Source of the DNA: Ashinkailepas kermadecensis
Taxonomy: Eukaryota; Arthropoda; Thecostraca; Neolepadidae
Direction of reading: 5' to 3'
DNA length: 64,000 nt
NCBI GenBank assembly: GCA_034440615.1
Contig: JAOTOM010004576.1
Coordinates: forward strand, 77,501 to 141,500
The notes below the pieces were generated by a model. That model had not been told where the DNA came from, did no database searches, and saw nothing but the letters and a program-made list of their open reading frames with translations. Within the stretch, counting starts at the first letter, position 1. Each line of letters starts with the position of its first letter. This document shows positions 34,065 to 47,200 of this stretch, piece by piece. The translations under genes were made by a program, and so were the position numbers.

Positions 34065-35097
34065 AAGGGTCGGCCCACCGATGTTGATATCTTGATTCTT
34101 TATCTCTCTATCTTTATCTTGATCTTGAAATGATTGGATTGGGCAAAGTACATGAAGGCAATGAGCGGACCAAAATGAATTGGGGGGGGGCACATTCCAT
34201 TGGCTCCCATGATAGAGGTTCAAATAATTGCGGGGGTGGGTTAGGCAAACATTGAGGTGGCAGTTCCCCCCTCAAATGTATACAAAACAACACCTCTGAG
34301 TCGAACGACTGGCAAGTGGTAGCGAATCGGCGAGAGGTAGTGGCGTTGCCAGCTAGGGTATGTTGCAAGGGCTGATCCAAGGGGGAGGAAGCGAAAGTGG
34401 CGCCACTTATGACCCGAAGGACGCCTCTCTTGGAGGTTCCAGTGTACCCCCTCCCTCGAATTTCTCAGTGCAACGCGCTCCTCGGCCTAGGAACAGCAGT
34501 CCTCTGGGAGTCCGAACGCACGACGCGAATTTTTTTTTATCGGCGAAGGGCACTCCTCGGACAAAAACAAATGGTGCCCCTCTGGGAGATCGGAGTGTGC
34601 CCCGTCCAAATGTTCTGTACCAAGAGCCGCCCCTCTGGATAAATGACGCCTCCTTGGCAAATCATAAATATGTCAGTGGTATGGTGTAGGGGGAGGGGTC
34701 TTGTACCCTCCATGGAACTTCCGCTCAATCCTCTTTGTGGATTGGTGGGTACGCCGAAGTCTGTACTCTCCCATTCAGCTGTGTAAACCACTCCACCGGA
34801 AAATATCAGCCACATATCTAGAGAGCAAGGAGGGTGGGGGCGAAAGCAGAACCGCCCATTCTTATCATTGAGGGTGAAACTGCCCCCTCAATGCTTGCTT
34901 CCAATGGTCGATGTGCCCTAAAACCCAAATCACTCACAATGCTTGCTTCCATCCCCCCACACCCGCAATAATTTCAACTTCTAACATGGAAGCCTATGGA
35001 ATGTGACCCCCCCTATTAATTTTGGTCTGCCTATTGCCTTCATGTACTTTGCCCCCTCCGATCATTTTACGAAATCAACGTCGGTGGGCCGACCCTT
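34065..35097. mobile_element. Long-terminal-inverted-repeat (foldback/MITE-like) element
   Basis: Arms of about 215 bases face each other. The left arm reads AAGGGTCGGCCCACCGATG (34,065), CAAAGTACATGAAGGCAAT, CACATTCCATTGGCTCCCAT, ATTGAGGTGGCAGTT. The right arm, ending at 35,097, is its inverse (CGTCGGTGGGCCGACCCTT, CATGTACTTTG, CCTATGGAATGTG, CCCCTCAATGCTTGC). The left arm has an extra ~35-base CTTTATCT-rich insert. The ~590-base centre is GC-rich and degenerate with no transposase. Solo arms occur at 4,510, 7,155 and 57,540. Superfamily unknown. Confidence 0.85.
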
Positions 35098-38000
35098 TCG
35101 ACGAAATCGGTAGCGGAGTTGGGTTCGTATTACGTAGGGAATTGGCTGCGTAGGTATGTATATTCTCTGAGCTGAGGGTGAAGTGTGAAGTATTTTTGTT
35201 TGTTTTTCATATGACTAGCCTTGTTCTGAAACCAGTAGTGAAAGGAAAGCGCATTGCTCCTGTGAGTTATCAGAGAGGAAGCTGTGTTGATTATCACGAT
35301 TCGCTGCCGGGCTGTGCCATCCATTGTTCACTTCTTTGTTCCTATGCTTTGACATTTGATTTGACCAAAATGGCAATGCATATTACTTACACATATTACT
35401 TATGCATATTACGTAGGTACTGACTACATAGGCTTTTCCCGTCGGTTACCGGTAAACAGATTTCATGTAGGTATAAACAAAATAATATGTCCATGAAAAT
35501 GTACTCCGGAAGAAGTCTGTATGCACTCCAATTCCCAACCTGGAAAGTAAGTTTCCAACTCTGTATAGTGGTGAACTCTATTGTGTGCAAATTGCATAAC
35601 CTTTGGTCAATATCTTCAAGGTCAAATGAGGTCACATATGTCATATTTGGCTTGTTTTGCGTGGTTTGGCTTAACATGGTTATGGATTGCTGCGATTATG
35701 ATTAAATGCTCCAAAATGGGCATCAATGATGTTTTGGAAATAACCCATGACGCAATAGAGATGATACATCCGGAATTTGACCTCAGGTCACCTATATATC
35801 AGCACTTTATCGGGTCAGTTACCGGTTCCAGTTACCGGAACCGGGACGCCCGCCGGTTTTCAGCAGGGAGTTACATGCAAAATGACATGAATCGCATAAC
35901 TGTCATTTGCGTTTATGACAACCTTCCAGTTGAACAAGTTTGGTTCCATTGACCTGTCATGAACTTGACCTGAGTTGACCTCGGTGACCTAGCATGATCT
36001 TGAAATAAAGATGTATATTGCATAGCAATATACATCGAACAAGTCGCTAGTATTGCCATGAACACTTCCCTTTTGCCGATATACGAGAAGCGCATCAGCG
36101 CCGATTTTCTGACGCTACGAAATGTTTTGACTTTGACGGCTTCTAATTCGAAAAATTGTTGGTCGATTTTCGTTTCTCTTGTTTTAAGCGACGTGCTGGA
36201 CATTTCTAAGCAGGTACACAAAAAAATGGTGCATATCGACCGGTAAAATCTGGAGTTCATTACGAAAAATTGGAGGGGTGGGCGGATTTTTCCCCGTCTC
36301 CAGTGCGCGTGTTAAGGTGGTGACACAAGTTTTTGCATGCATTTGCCTCCATAAAGGAATCAAATGGGTCATGTTTGGTTAGATTAGGTTAATTTAGCTT
36401 AGGTTTTAAGTTGGATAATTTTTATTCTTTTTTTATTCCGAAAAAAATTGGAAAAATGTTCTTTCTTGAAAAGCAACTTATGTGAGATTACGTTATGTAT
36501 GGACTAGGTTTTTTAGTTTTGAAAATCTTCAGAAAGCATATTCCTGAAATTTTTATAATTTTACTTCTTTGATTTTTTTTTATCCAATGGGAGGTTAAGC
36601 TAGGTTAGGTTAGGTTGTGTTGCATTTGTATTTTATTTTTCAAAACATTACTTTTTATTCTGTTACCTAACTTGAAGCCCCTTTTAGCATTATTTTGCTC
36701 ACAACCTGAAAAGTAAGCATTTGCACATAAAATACATGGTCCCATCATCTTCATCACATTCATAAACATTGCATTGGAATGATACATTCCAAAAAAATCA
36801 TTAAACACCTTAAAGAACAAATTTACCATGAAATGGGAATAATGTTACAGCTCAGCACCAAAACTGCAAAATACACCAATTTTCGTAATTGTTAATAATG
36901 ACTGGCATGAAGCCTAGCTACTGATATTTATTATGATTAATAAAGGACTACCTAGATATTTTCTATGAGCAAAAATAATTTTAATACCTTGAGCTGAAAG
37001 GTTATTTTTTTCATTGCAAATATGCTTATATCAATATACTATGCCTAGAAGTTTAAATACATAATGGTCGACTACACCCCTACTTCCAGGCAGCACAGTT
37101 CATGACAGGCATTGGGCCAGAAACAAATGTGACATGAAGGTAATTTTGTATTTTGTATAATGACTGGGATTCTAAAATATACCAAGTCAACCTAATGCCA
37201 ACAATTTCTGAGGACATTTAACTACACTTATGGAAGTTGGATGGTGTAATAAAACCTATGGTAATCTACAATAAGATAGCCTAGCCTAGACTAAGGCAGT
37301 GGACATGGCCTAAGGAAATGACATGGTATCAGGGCAGCATGTTTTGCTGCTGTATCAACCAGCTCATCCATTAATTATTCCAACATGACCAAAAATCCAA
37401 CAAAGGATCACAGTTTTGTGAAGGCTCAGCTAGATGCTTTAAGGTACACTGCATGCTATATTAGCAATGATAAAGCATATAGTGCAAGAAGATTGCTTCA
37501 AGTCTGAGAGACTTGTGAGCTTGTGCATCATCACTCCCTACTTCAATTATGCACTGAGCTTTGGAATTGGAGTTGAATTTGTCCATGTAATCTGTTGTGT
37601 GCAGATCTGGTGAGGAAATCGTGACTGGTGAGGAAATCGAGGAAATCACATTATGGTGTATAAGAGAATTAAAAGGAGCCCAAATGTGTGCATTATCTGA
37701 CAGTAGCTGGTGGAGTGTAAGCTGGAAAAGTTAATGCTTTCCCTTCTACTGAATGTAGAAAGAACCTAAAATGAGCACATGTCTGAGTGATGCATAGTAA
37801 GGTGAGCTCTATATTTGGAGGGATTCTGACTTTGATACATTGAGTTCGCCTGGGTACATTTTGCACCCAGTGTAATCATTATATTCACACATTGAAGGAA
37901 TATGTCTTTCCAACGACGCAGTATCCTATGGAGTGCTCAATTGTTATTTTTAAAATTGTATAGTATGTAACAATAACATCCAGCAGACCCACCCTTGCAC

Positions 38001-38214
38001 TCACCCACAACCTATATTTTTTCGGAGTGCAGAGAATGGTTAAGGCTGTCTGAAACATACATATCTTCTCATTCTTCAGCAGCATCCTGATTGCCTTGTT
38101 TCCTTCATGACATCCGTCATATCCTGAGTATTCCAGTGTCTGTTGTTTTCTTGTTCTGTGGTGTTCTCTTTTTTATAAGTGTGCTACTAACTGGATCTCT
38201 TATGATTATTTCAG
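35098..38214. other. No recognised gene; upstream region and probable 5'UTR intron of the reductase gene
   Basis: AT-rich sequence with short ORFs only. It contains a GGTTAGGTTAGG-like telomere-motif run near 36,600 and palindromic ACCGGTTCC/GGAACCGGG sequence near 35,825. The coding exon at 38,215 opens with a splice acceptor, so at least one untranslated exon must lie in or upstream of this interval; I could not locate it. Confidence 0.4.
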
Positions 38215-38236
38215 GTGAAGATCTATCACTTTCAAT

Positions 38237-41200
38237 ATGTTGTCAGTAGAGTTTCTGGGATATCTCGCAGCCACATTTTTGGTATCCAAACTTGGTCTTT
38301 TCATTTATCGACTTGTCTACACAAGCTTTCTTGGTGACCTGTTGGGTCATACACCCAATTACAAGAAGCTAGGAGAATGGGCAGGTAAGCAGTGACAATG
38401 CAATTTGTGCAGATTTGCTGTGGTGGGCTTCATCCAGAGGTTGCATATCTCTGCATTTATACTTATTACTTTAGCAGTTATTACTTTTCCCTTGTGCTCA
38501 TGCACATACTTGTGCACATGTGTTCATATCCACACTTTTAAAAAAAATCATGTTGGCATTATTTGAGCATGCAATATGTTGAACGTGTCATATTTCAAAC
38601 CTGATGTCCCACTGTTCATATCTTCATGTTGTTTTTGCAGTGGTTACTGGGGCCACGGATGGAATCGGGAAGGCATACGCAATGGAGGTACGTTGCGTCC
38701 TGTCTGCAGGCACGTTGCCATGTGTGTCCTTTGAGTTTGCTTTTTGTGAGCAATTTTGAAGTTTGTATAGTCAAGCCCTGGCAACTTGCATAGCATTTAC
38801 TTTCACCATTATAAGTATGTTACAATTACCCAAAACTGAAAGGGGATTTCAAAGCTGATAGGATAATGATGATACCAGATGTAATGAGTGCTACACTCAT
38901 GTGTGTGTCTGTGTGTTTCAGTTCGCTTACTGTTGTGCTTCAGTTTACTGTCCTTAGAGCTCTGGTAGCTCAGTCGTTAAGTTGAGCATCTGGCATGCCA
39001 GAGGCACTGGGTTTCATTCTCTGCAATGCCCACCTTCCCTGTTAGAGTGAGAGGCAGGCGACGCCATGTGGGCTCAGCTGCTGAGTGTGTCGTAAAGTCA
39101 CAGCCATTATCGTGTACTGTCCTTCGTCACGGCGTGGTCGCGTCTTTGTGTGTTTCAGCGTGACATCGGAGGAAGCGTGGCCGTAAATCTGATTTGTACA
39201 TTTAATTGCTTCTGGATGGATTTGTGGTCTTGTGTGTGTGTTTGTCTTGCATGTTTCGGTTCACTCGGTGTTGCGTTTCAATTCGTCGCTGTCGGGTGGG
39301 CGTTACATAACCAGTAGCAGTTGATGCGCCCCTAAGCCCAAATAATCAATAATTAAATCATCGTTGTCGGTGGATGTATGACGGTGTGTTTGTTTCAGTT
39401 CGCCCGACGCGGTCTGAAGGTGGTTCTGATCAGTCGTACCATGGCCAAGCTGGAGCAGTGCGCCAGGGATATCGGTATGACGGCTAGAGACACTGCTCTG
39501 GCCCTCTGGCCTCTGGCCCACTCAGCTGTGAACATTGGCACCAATATTGCACGCTCTTGTTTTCATCACCAGCTCGTCAGGGTTGTGAGAAACCAGGGTT
39601 TGAGTTCTGACCTCTAAAACTGGTTTTTGTCATGACAACAAATTTTTACAGGTAAAAACCGGTGAAGTCTGGCAAATCAACATAAGATTGGTGCCATGTT
39701 TACACATTCTGCGACATTTTTAGCTCCAATTTTGTCCATTTCTATATTGTGCACGTTGTATGATGCGTGACACTACTGGACATACAAACAGGATGTCTCA
39801 TTTATCTGAACAAGATTACGGGAAAGTATTTGCAGTAACGTAACCGGTAAAAACCGTTCAGAATAATTTTTGACATGTCGGTTTTTACTAGTGGTAAGCA
39901 GTTGTAATTGCAATTGTAACAGTTGTAATGAAGTTGTGGTTATAAATATGTGAGGAACCCTAGGCTCTTGTTATATGCTAATAATATACCAACCTCTATG
40001 GTTTTGGTAAAGCCCAGTTTTTTTCTCCTGAGTTCTTGTTTTTTTACTGGGTTTTTCATCACATAAGGACAGCCACAGGACTTTGCACGTACGAGTTTGC
40101 GACTGTATACAATGACTTATTCATTAATCATGATCGCTGATGACTGGTGAATGTGGCGTTCAGGTCAAGATGACGTCTACTTGACAATAATAAGTTGACT
40201 TGCAGCTTCACGGTCCATGTCCAAGCCGTGTATCTCTGCATCACTTCACAATATATGAGCGCAGTCCAGTCACTTCCTCGTGCTGGCGGCTTACTAGAAC
40301 ATATTCGACCATTGATCAGAGAACACGAAGACGGATATCCCACTTGATGTCCAATTAAGTATTCGGTATTCATTTATGTTTGCTGAAGTTTGTCCATGTT
40401 GATCTTGCAGCCTGTTGTGCAGGTGCAGCCTTTTCGCGATTAATTGACATTGAACGTTCACATCTGCCCCATATAGATGCATTGCACCCTACACTACCGC
40501 TCCATTTTCAAATCCAACCTCCTGGGTGATGCCCATCCGATCTCGAAATGGCCCGGATACTGTGACCTAACAAAATTCTTGGGTGCAAGTCATGTGATAT
40601 AAACATGGTGCATCATCCTATCCTTAGATGCATTTCAAACCGGAAGTCATAAATGTTTTCATGTCATAGGTGCTAGGAACCAGGACAAATGAACGAAAGT
40701 TGGCTCGGACTGAGGTTAGTGGCGTATATCTATGTCGAAACTCCGGGATAGAGCGGAATTGGGGTGCCATCGTCATCCAAAGTCACTCACCTCAGTTCAT
40801 AGCAGATGACGTTTTATGTTTAGTATGCACTTTCCGAGGACAAATAACCGCTGAATTCAGGTCTAGCGGTGTTTTGCACCAACAAAGCAGATCAAGTTTT
40901 ACAGTCCAGTTTTCTTGAACAAAATTGGATCAGCATGTTGACACGTTATAATGTAAGGCTCAGGAAGGGGTGTTTATGGGTCCACAGTCCTGTGCCCGGG
41001 AGCGAGGAGCCCAGGAACATCTGGACGCTCTATTCGCTATTAAAGAATGCATTAGGTCAATAAAACCAAGACAAAAATGTGATCCTAGTTGTTCTGTAGT
41101 CTTCCACCAATCATGCTAATATGTACCATGCTAATATGCATCAGCCCACCCAGCCAATGCTGAATGCTGCCTAGATAAGCGATCTTGCTGTTATTGTTCT

Positions 41201-44200
41201 TCATGTGAAAATTCAGCGAAAGCACAATCTGCGTTTTTGGTCCGAACTATTCGCCCACCATCACACAAGCCAACGGATGTCCGATTCTTGTATTTACAAC
41301 CACATAGCTCTTATGCTTTTAACATGTCAATTGCGACTGTCAAGCCTTGCACTAACGGTAACCACCTTCCACTGAACCTGCGCGATTGCCGAGTTTACCT
41401 GCGATCAGCGGATGTGAGCGGCTGACAACGTTATATGGCCTAGCAGTTGAGTGTGTCTTAAAACAACAATTAACAAACCAATTGGGCCCAAATGACTGGT
41501 AATCGACGCGCCCCTAAGCCCCAATGCATCTTCTTCAAAACCAAGCTTCTTTTTCACCACTTCTCCTCTTACCGATATAATACCAAGGTAGCACACTAAA
41601 GATTTTCGGTTACCATGTGGCTGAAGTCCAGCGAATTTGGGGGGCTGACATAGGTTCTTAGAGCAATTAAGCTGACGGTAGAAAACGGCTAAGACGAGTC
41701 TGCATAAACCTGTCGCGCTGTTTCAGAGCTTCTTAGCGCCACTACTTGGAAGCGTCTGATTGAAGTAACATGAATGGGCGCGAGGCGTAAGTCAACAACT
41801 AGCGATTTCAGGATATGCATATGGTCGTCCGGCGGCTCTCTGTGAATTCCACTGAACATCGCACTATTCTGTCCCGAACCAATAAGTCACATGGCAACGT
41901 GCGCTCATAATGACAGTGAAAATGAAAATATGAAGTGATGCCAGTTTTACCCCAATAACCCATTGAGTGGCGGACTGTGACACTTTCTGTCATGTTTGCT
42001 GCAAGGCTATTAGCATTGTTCGCCAAGCAGTGCCCCCTCAGCAGACACGTTTCCGTTTCAGAGTCCAAGCACGGTGTCGAGACTCGAGTCATCGCCATGG
42101 ACTTCACCCGCGACATGTCGGCCTACGAGCCGGTGCGGTCTGGTCTGCAGGGGCTCGACGTGGCAGTGCTCGTCAACAACGTCGGCATGAACTACGACTA
42201 CCCGGAGTTCTTCACAAACATACCGGAAGATAGGTGAGGGGAATGGTTGAGAGCTGTACGGCACAGAGCAGTCAACCGTAGCGTGGCACTGACGCGAGAA
42301 GATGACCCATCAGTTACATCCCCGTAAGTTCACGAATGGACACTGAACACCCCTCTGTGTTAATGAGCCCTCTGATTAACCTAGATGCTGTGCAGTTCAT
42401 GGACGTTTGCTGCACTGTGGATTGATGGCACACCGAGTCGGCTTGACTGTAGCTAGGTCCGTGAAAATTTATTTGGTCGTGGGCAGGCTAAGCATGGGCT
42501 CTGAACCATAACCGTTTGAGAAACTCATTTCGCTAAACGGGTGCAGTACCACCAACTGGGTCAATGGGTTTTCGTTGTGCTCGCTGTATAGCCAGTGCGG
42601 TTGATGTGACCCAAAACCTTAATAACTAATAGGCCGATTTGCTGTTGCTAATGAATAGCCGACTCAAGTATATCAGTGCATTTGCCGTTGTGTCAGAAAA
42701 TGTGGCCGATGTAGTGCTGAATATTACGGGGCATATGAGCTGGCTTGTTGCTACCTTGTGGCTGATACTTTTGCTTATTAGTGACTCTTCCACACTAAAA
42801 ATGACATCTCACTGTGCGCTGCGTTTTGGATTCTATCGGATTACATAGCTGCATACATACATGCACCCAGTCTTGACGGCTGTGGAGGTGCCGCGTTATG
42901 TATGGCTGTCACGTGCCGCACGGCACCGGGGACTCCCTTCAGTCTGTGGCGATATAGGCCGATAACTAATAGGCCATTTCTATTTCGCCACCGACTGAAA
43001 TGAGTCCCCGGCCCCGTTATCGCGCTGAATCACCGGTGATGAGGCGCCCACCTGTGGGACAGACGACCACTTGGACCGGAATACTTATCATGCGCCCATG
43101 CCCTATTTGTAATCAGCTGATTGCGAATGTATGTTTTAGCTGGGGCAGAATGGGGGAGATACAACTCAGCATAACACTTACGATAATTTTGCAACTGAGT
43201 TTTCATGAATAAGCTTGTTATCGGCGCTATATGACCATTGCAGTCGAAGCGCACGCCAATGCCGCCTCGGTAGCTCAGTTGGTTAGAGCGCTGGCATGCA
43301 TTGTTCTCCCCTTCCTGGGGTTCGAGTCGCTCCATACGCTTGCATTTAGCCCCCGGCTTGGAGGGTCAGTTGGCAATTGGCCCGATAAAGCTGGGGACGA
43401 GCCACCGGGGCGGCCGTGTCGGTGAGTTGACGGCACGTTAAACTGTCTATCAAAATTATACTGCTGAGCTGGAATTCATGGATCGGGTAGCGAAACCAGG
43501 GTTCACGCAACAAGCCGGCTTAGCAGTAGGACCCTGGTTCATAAAGCCACCATAGCAAGAATGCTGACTAAAATTCCTTTTACAAATTCTTTTAAAAACA
43601 CCCAAATATCCAACTGATAATGCCGCCAGTCTGACCCACCAATCTCCTCCGTGTGTGGAGCGCCCTTCGATGTTGTTTGGTGTCGCCGCCAGCTTCTCGC
43701 AAAACATCCTCAACTGCAATGCACTGTCGGTGACGATGATGACTCGCCTGGTGCTGCCGGCGATGTTGGCCAAGAAGAAGGGCGTCATCATCAACCTGTC
43801 GTCGTTCTCGGCGCTGATGCCAACCGCGCTGCTTACCCAGTACTCTGCCACCAAGGTGGGTGCCGAGCCGGCGGCGCTGTAACGGGCGGCATGAGGAGAC
43901 AGCCGGGGTAAGGCAGAGTTTAGGGGACAGCCAGCTCGGCGATGGTTATGGGGAGGCACCGAACCGAGGAAGATGGCGGATAACCGGACCAAAATGGTGA
44001 TGTGGAAACACCGGACTGAGGAAGTTGTGGGGAGATAACCGGACCGAGTTCGTGATGTGGAGACACCGGTCCTAGGCGCGCATGGGAAGATGACCGGGGC
44101 AGGGATGGAGAAACACCGGATGGAGGAAGGGATGGGGGCACCGAACTGAGGCGCGAATGAGATAACCCGAACGAGGTGCGGATGAGAAGAGAAGGGAACC

Positions 44201-47200
44201 GAGACGGAGATAGGGAGACACCGAACTGGGAAACATGGGCATACACCGGACCAGGACAGATATGGGACGACAGTGGACCGAAACATAGATCGGGAGACAT
44301 CGGATTGAGGAAAATATGGAGAGACACCGGACCAAGTCAGATATGGGGTGACACCGGGCCGAGGCAGATATGGGGTGACACCGGGCCGAGGCAGATATGG
44401 GGTGACACCGGGCCGAGGCAGATATGGGGTGACACCGGGCCGAGGCAGATATGGAGAGAAATCGGACCGAGGGAGATATGGGAAGACACCGGAACGAGGC
44501 AGAGATGAGAAGATAGCGAGACTAAGGTGCTGATGGCGAGACATCGGATCAGGGTCAGAAGTGCTGGGCATTACTGCGTACGCTCTCGGGAGAAAGTAGC
44601 CGGTTGATGCATTTTTACAGACTACGATCCGATCGACCTGCTGACCCATTCAGGTAGTCGTGTGACGACCGGTACAGATCATAAGCCGACCAGGCCACAC
44701 CGCGCAACAAGGGCTGATCTGTTCCGTCTTCTCTCTGGATCTCACATCAGAAATGGCCCAGTATTTCAAGCGCTGCAACGCACTGATTTGGAAATGAAGA
44801 GATAGCCGGACTGAAGTGGGGATGGGTAGACAGTCAAGCCCTGGTGGGGATGGGAGACATCAGAGCTCAGATAGCGGAAAGGATACCTGAGGTGGGAATG
44901 GGAAACATATGGGGCGATGGGGAGACGGCCAAGGTAGGGATAGGGAGCGAGCTTTCCAAATTTGTCCGGGATGGGTTATCCTCACTCCTTTCAACAGCTG
45001 AACAATTTGGGTAGGCTAGTTCTTGATAAATATATGGAAGCAAGTCTTAACAAAGAAGCACGTTGGGAAGAGGATGTAACCTGTTTTGGACCTTGTTTCG
45101 GCTTTCACATTTGATGAACTCAAACTCCTTTTTTCACTAGTTGCGCTCGTGAAGTATAGGAATGTATGCCAGATTTCAAATTGACATCTTAAAAGCTCTA
45201 GAAGTATTCTCAGAAAGCCTTACTCAAGCTAACCCCGGAAATGCGAGTGCGTCTGGACTTTCTAATTCCACGAGAGGCGGGATAAATTTTGATTAGTTTT
45301 TGCCAATGATTGGTCCGAACTAGAAAGGCGGCTGGCGGTATAAATTACACCAACAGCTGTTCATAAGTACCTCCACTGACTACCTTTATCCCATCCGGTG
45401 CAGTAATCTGTGTATGTGTGTGTGTGGAGGCGTGGGGGTGGGGGGGGGGGGGGGGGGGGGAGGGGTGGCAGTGGCAATATCAGTATTTCTTACTGGTTTC
45501 ACAAGGAGGGATCTGTGAATTTCACTTAAGCACTTTCACCCTGCAGATCTTAACCCTTGAAATCGAGTAGCGTTTTTATTGGAGAAAGCCTCGTTTACCT
45601 GGCATTGGCTGACTTACTTCCCGGTGTTGGATACCCGCTGCGTCATTCTTCGGTATTGGTGTGGGCGGCGCCATGAGCCGTGAATGTGCATAAAGTGGGT
45701 CGTTAACCACCAAATAAACAAACAACTATTTGGTATTGGGCATCTGCTGTACCACTCTGGTGTTGGCCACCCACTGTTTCACTCTGGTGTTGGCCACCCG
45801 CTGTACCACTCTGGTGTTAGCCACCCACCGTTTCACTCCGGTGTCGGCCACCTGCTGTTTCACTCTGGTGCTGGACACTAGCGTTAAATAATGGTTTTTC
45901 GTTAGGTGTGAGATGTCGAAACGAGTCCAGTAGGATGTCGAACTTCCCAATTGAAGCGATGTCGTTTAGCATATCATTTAAGTCCTTCCAACTCAATTTT
46001 GAGCCCATAGCGTGCTCATATAAGCATCTTTTTCGTTTATCGTGGGAGATACCTAGCATGGTGGCACTTATGCCAATGACAACGGTAAGAATGTAATACT
46101 ACCAGCAATTTGTATTGAACAGTAGACCATATCATTGGTAAGCTCTTTACCTAAAATTGTGTTAGGCACGAGATGTTTATGTATCACAATCTGTAATGGT
46201 GAGTACAAGCATGATACTTACACACAAACCACCGTTAGAAACAAGGCATGGGGACTTCATAAACGATACTTCTTTCGATACCTCATTTTTTCGATATTGA
46301 CTCGTCGATACTTCTTCGGGGAGAAAGTCTCTTCAGTGTTCGGTAGGTGGTACATTCCACCCTGTTTCACGAATAATTTATCACTGCTGGACACCCACTG
46401 TGTCACTCTGGTGTCGACACCTGCTGTGTCACTGGTGTAAGCCACCCGCTGGGTCACTCTAGTGTTGGCCACCCGCTGGGTCACTCTGGTGTAAGCCACC
46501 CGCTGGGCCACTCTGGTGTAAGCCACCCGCTGGGTCACTCTGGTGTTGACCACCCACTGGGCAACTGATGTTGACCATCCGCTGGGTAGCGGGTGCTAGC
46601 ACCCGCTGTGCCACTGGTGCTGGACACCCGTTGTCACTCTGGTGGTGTTGGCCACTCGCTGGGTCGCTGATGCTAGGCACCCTCTGTGCTACTTTCTGGT
46701 GTTGGGTACCCGCTGTGTCACTCTGATGTTGGACACCCGCTGTGTTACTCCGGTCTTGCAATGTCCCATAATAATTTTGAGCGTGGACATCAGAGTAGAA
46801 AATTGCTCCTGGAAACTAGGAAGAAAATGAAGGTAGGAAAACGTTGAATGCATGATTTTCGAGCCAAGATCTCATGCGCTTTAGAACCGAAGCAGACACA
46901 CAAATTTTTAATGTGATTTCCTGATTCTTTGATGTTCTCAATTTGAATGCGATTTTGAGCAGGAGAGTAGGAAACTACGGGAGTTGATTTTTTCGGTGAT
47001 TCTGGGAGGTAGAAGCGCAGGATTATTCGCATCCGGGTGGCACTCTCCACCCAAATCTGGAAATTTTGGGACACTGCGGTCTTTGACCAATGAATACCCG
47101 CTGTGTTGATTCGTGATGCTGAACCGATGAACACCCGCGGTGTTGCTCTCCGGTGTTGGACCAATTGACACGGGCTGTGTGGCCAGGCCTACGTGAGTCA

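Noticed and set aside
43262..43335. tRNA gene
   Set aside because: A and B boxes are present but the anticodon arm and acceptor stem do not pair; it is adjacent to a LINE-like tail, so a SINE head is more likely.
43456..44649. Minus-strand ORF of 397 residues
   Set aside because: It runs antisense over HSD17B12 exon 5 and the 27-bp minisatellite; repetitive Ser/Pro composition and no domain.
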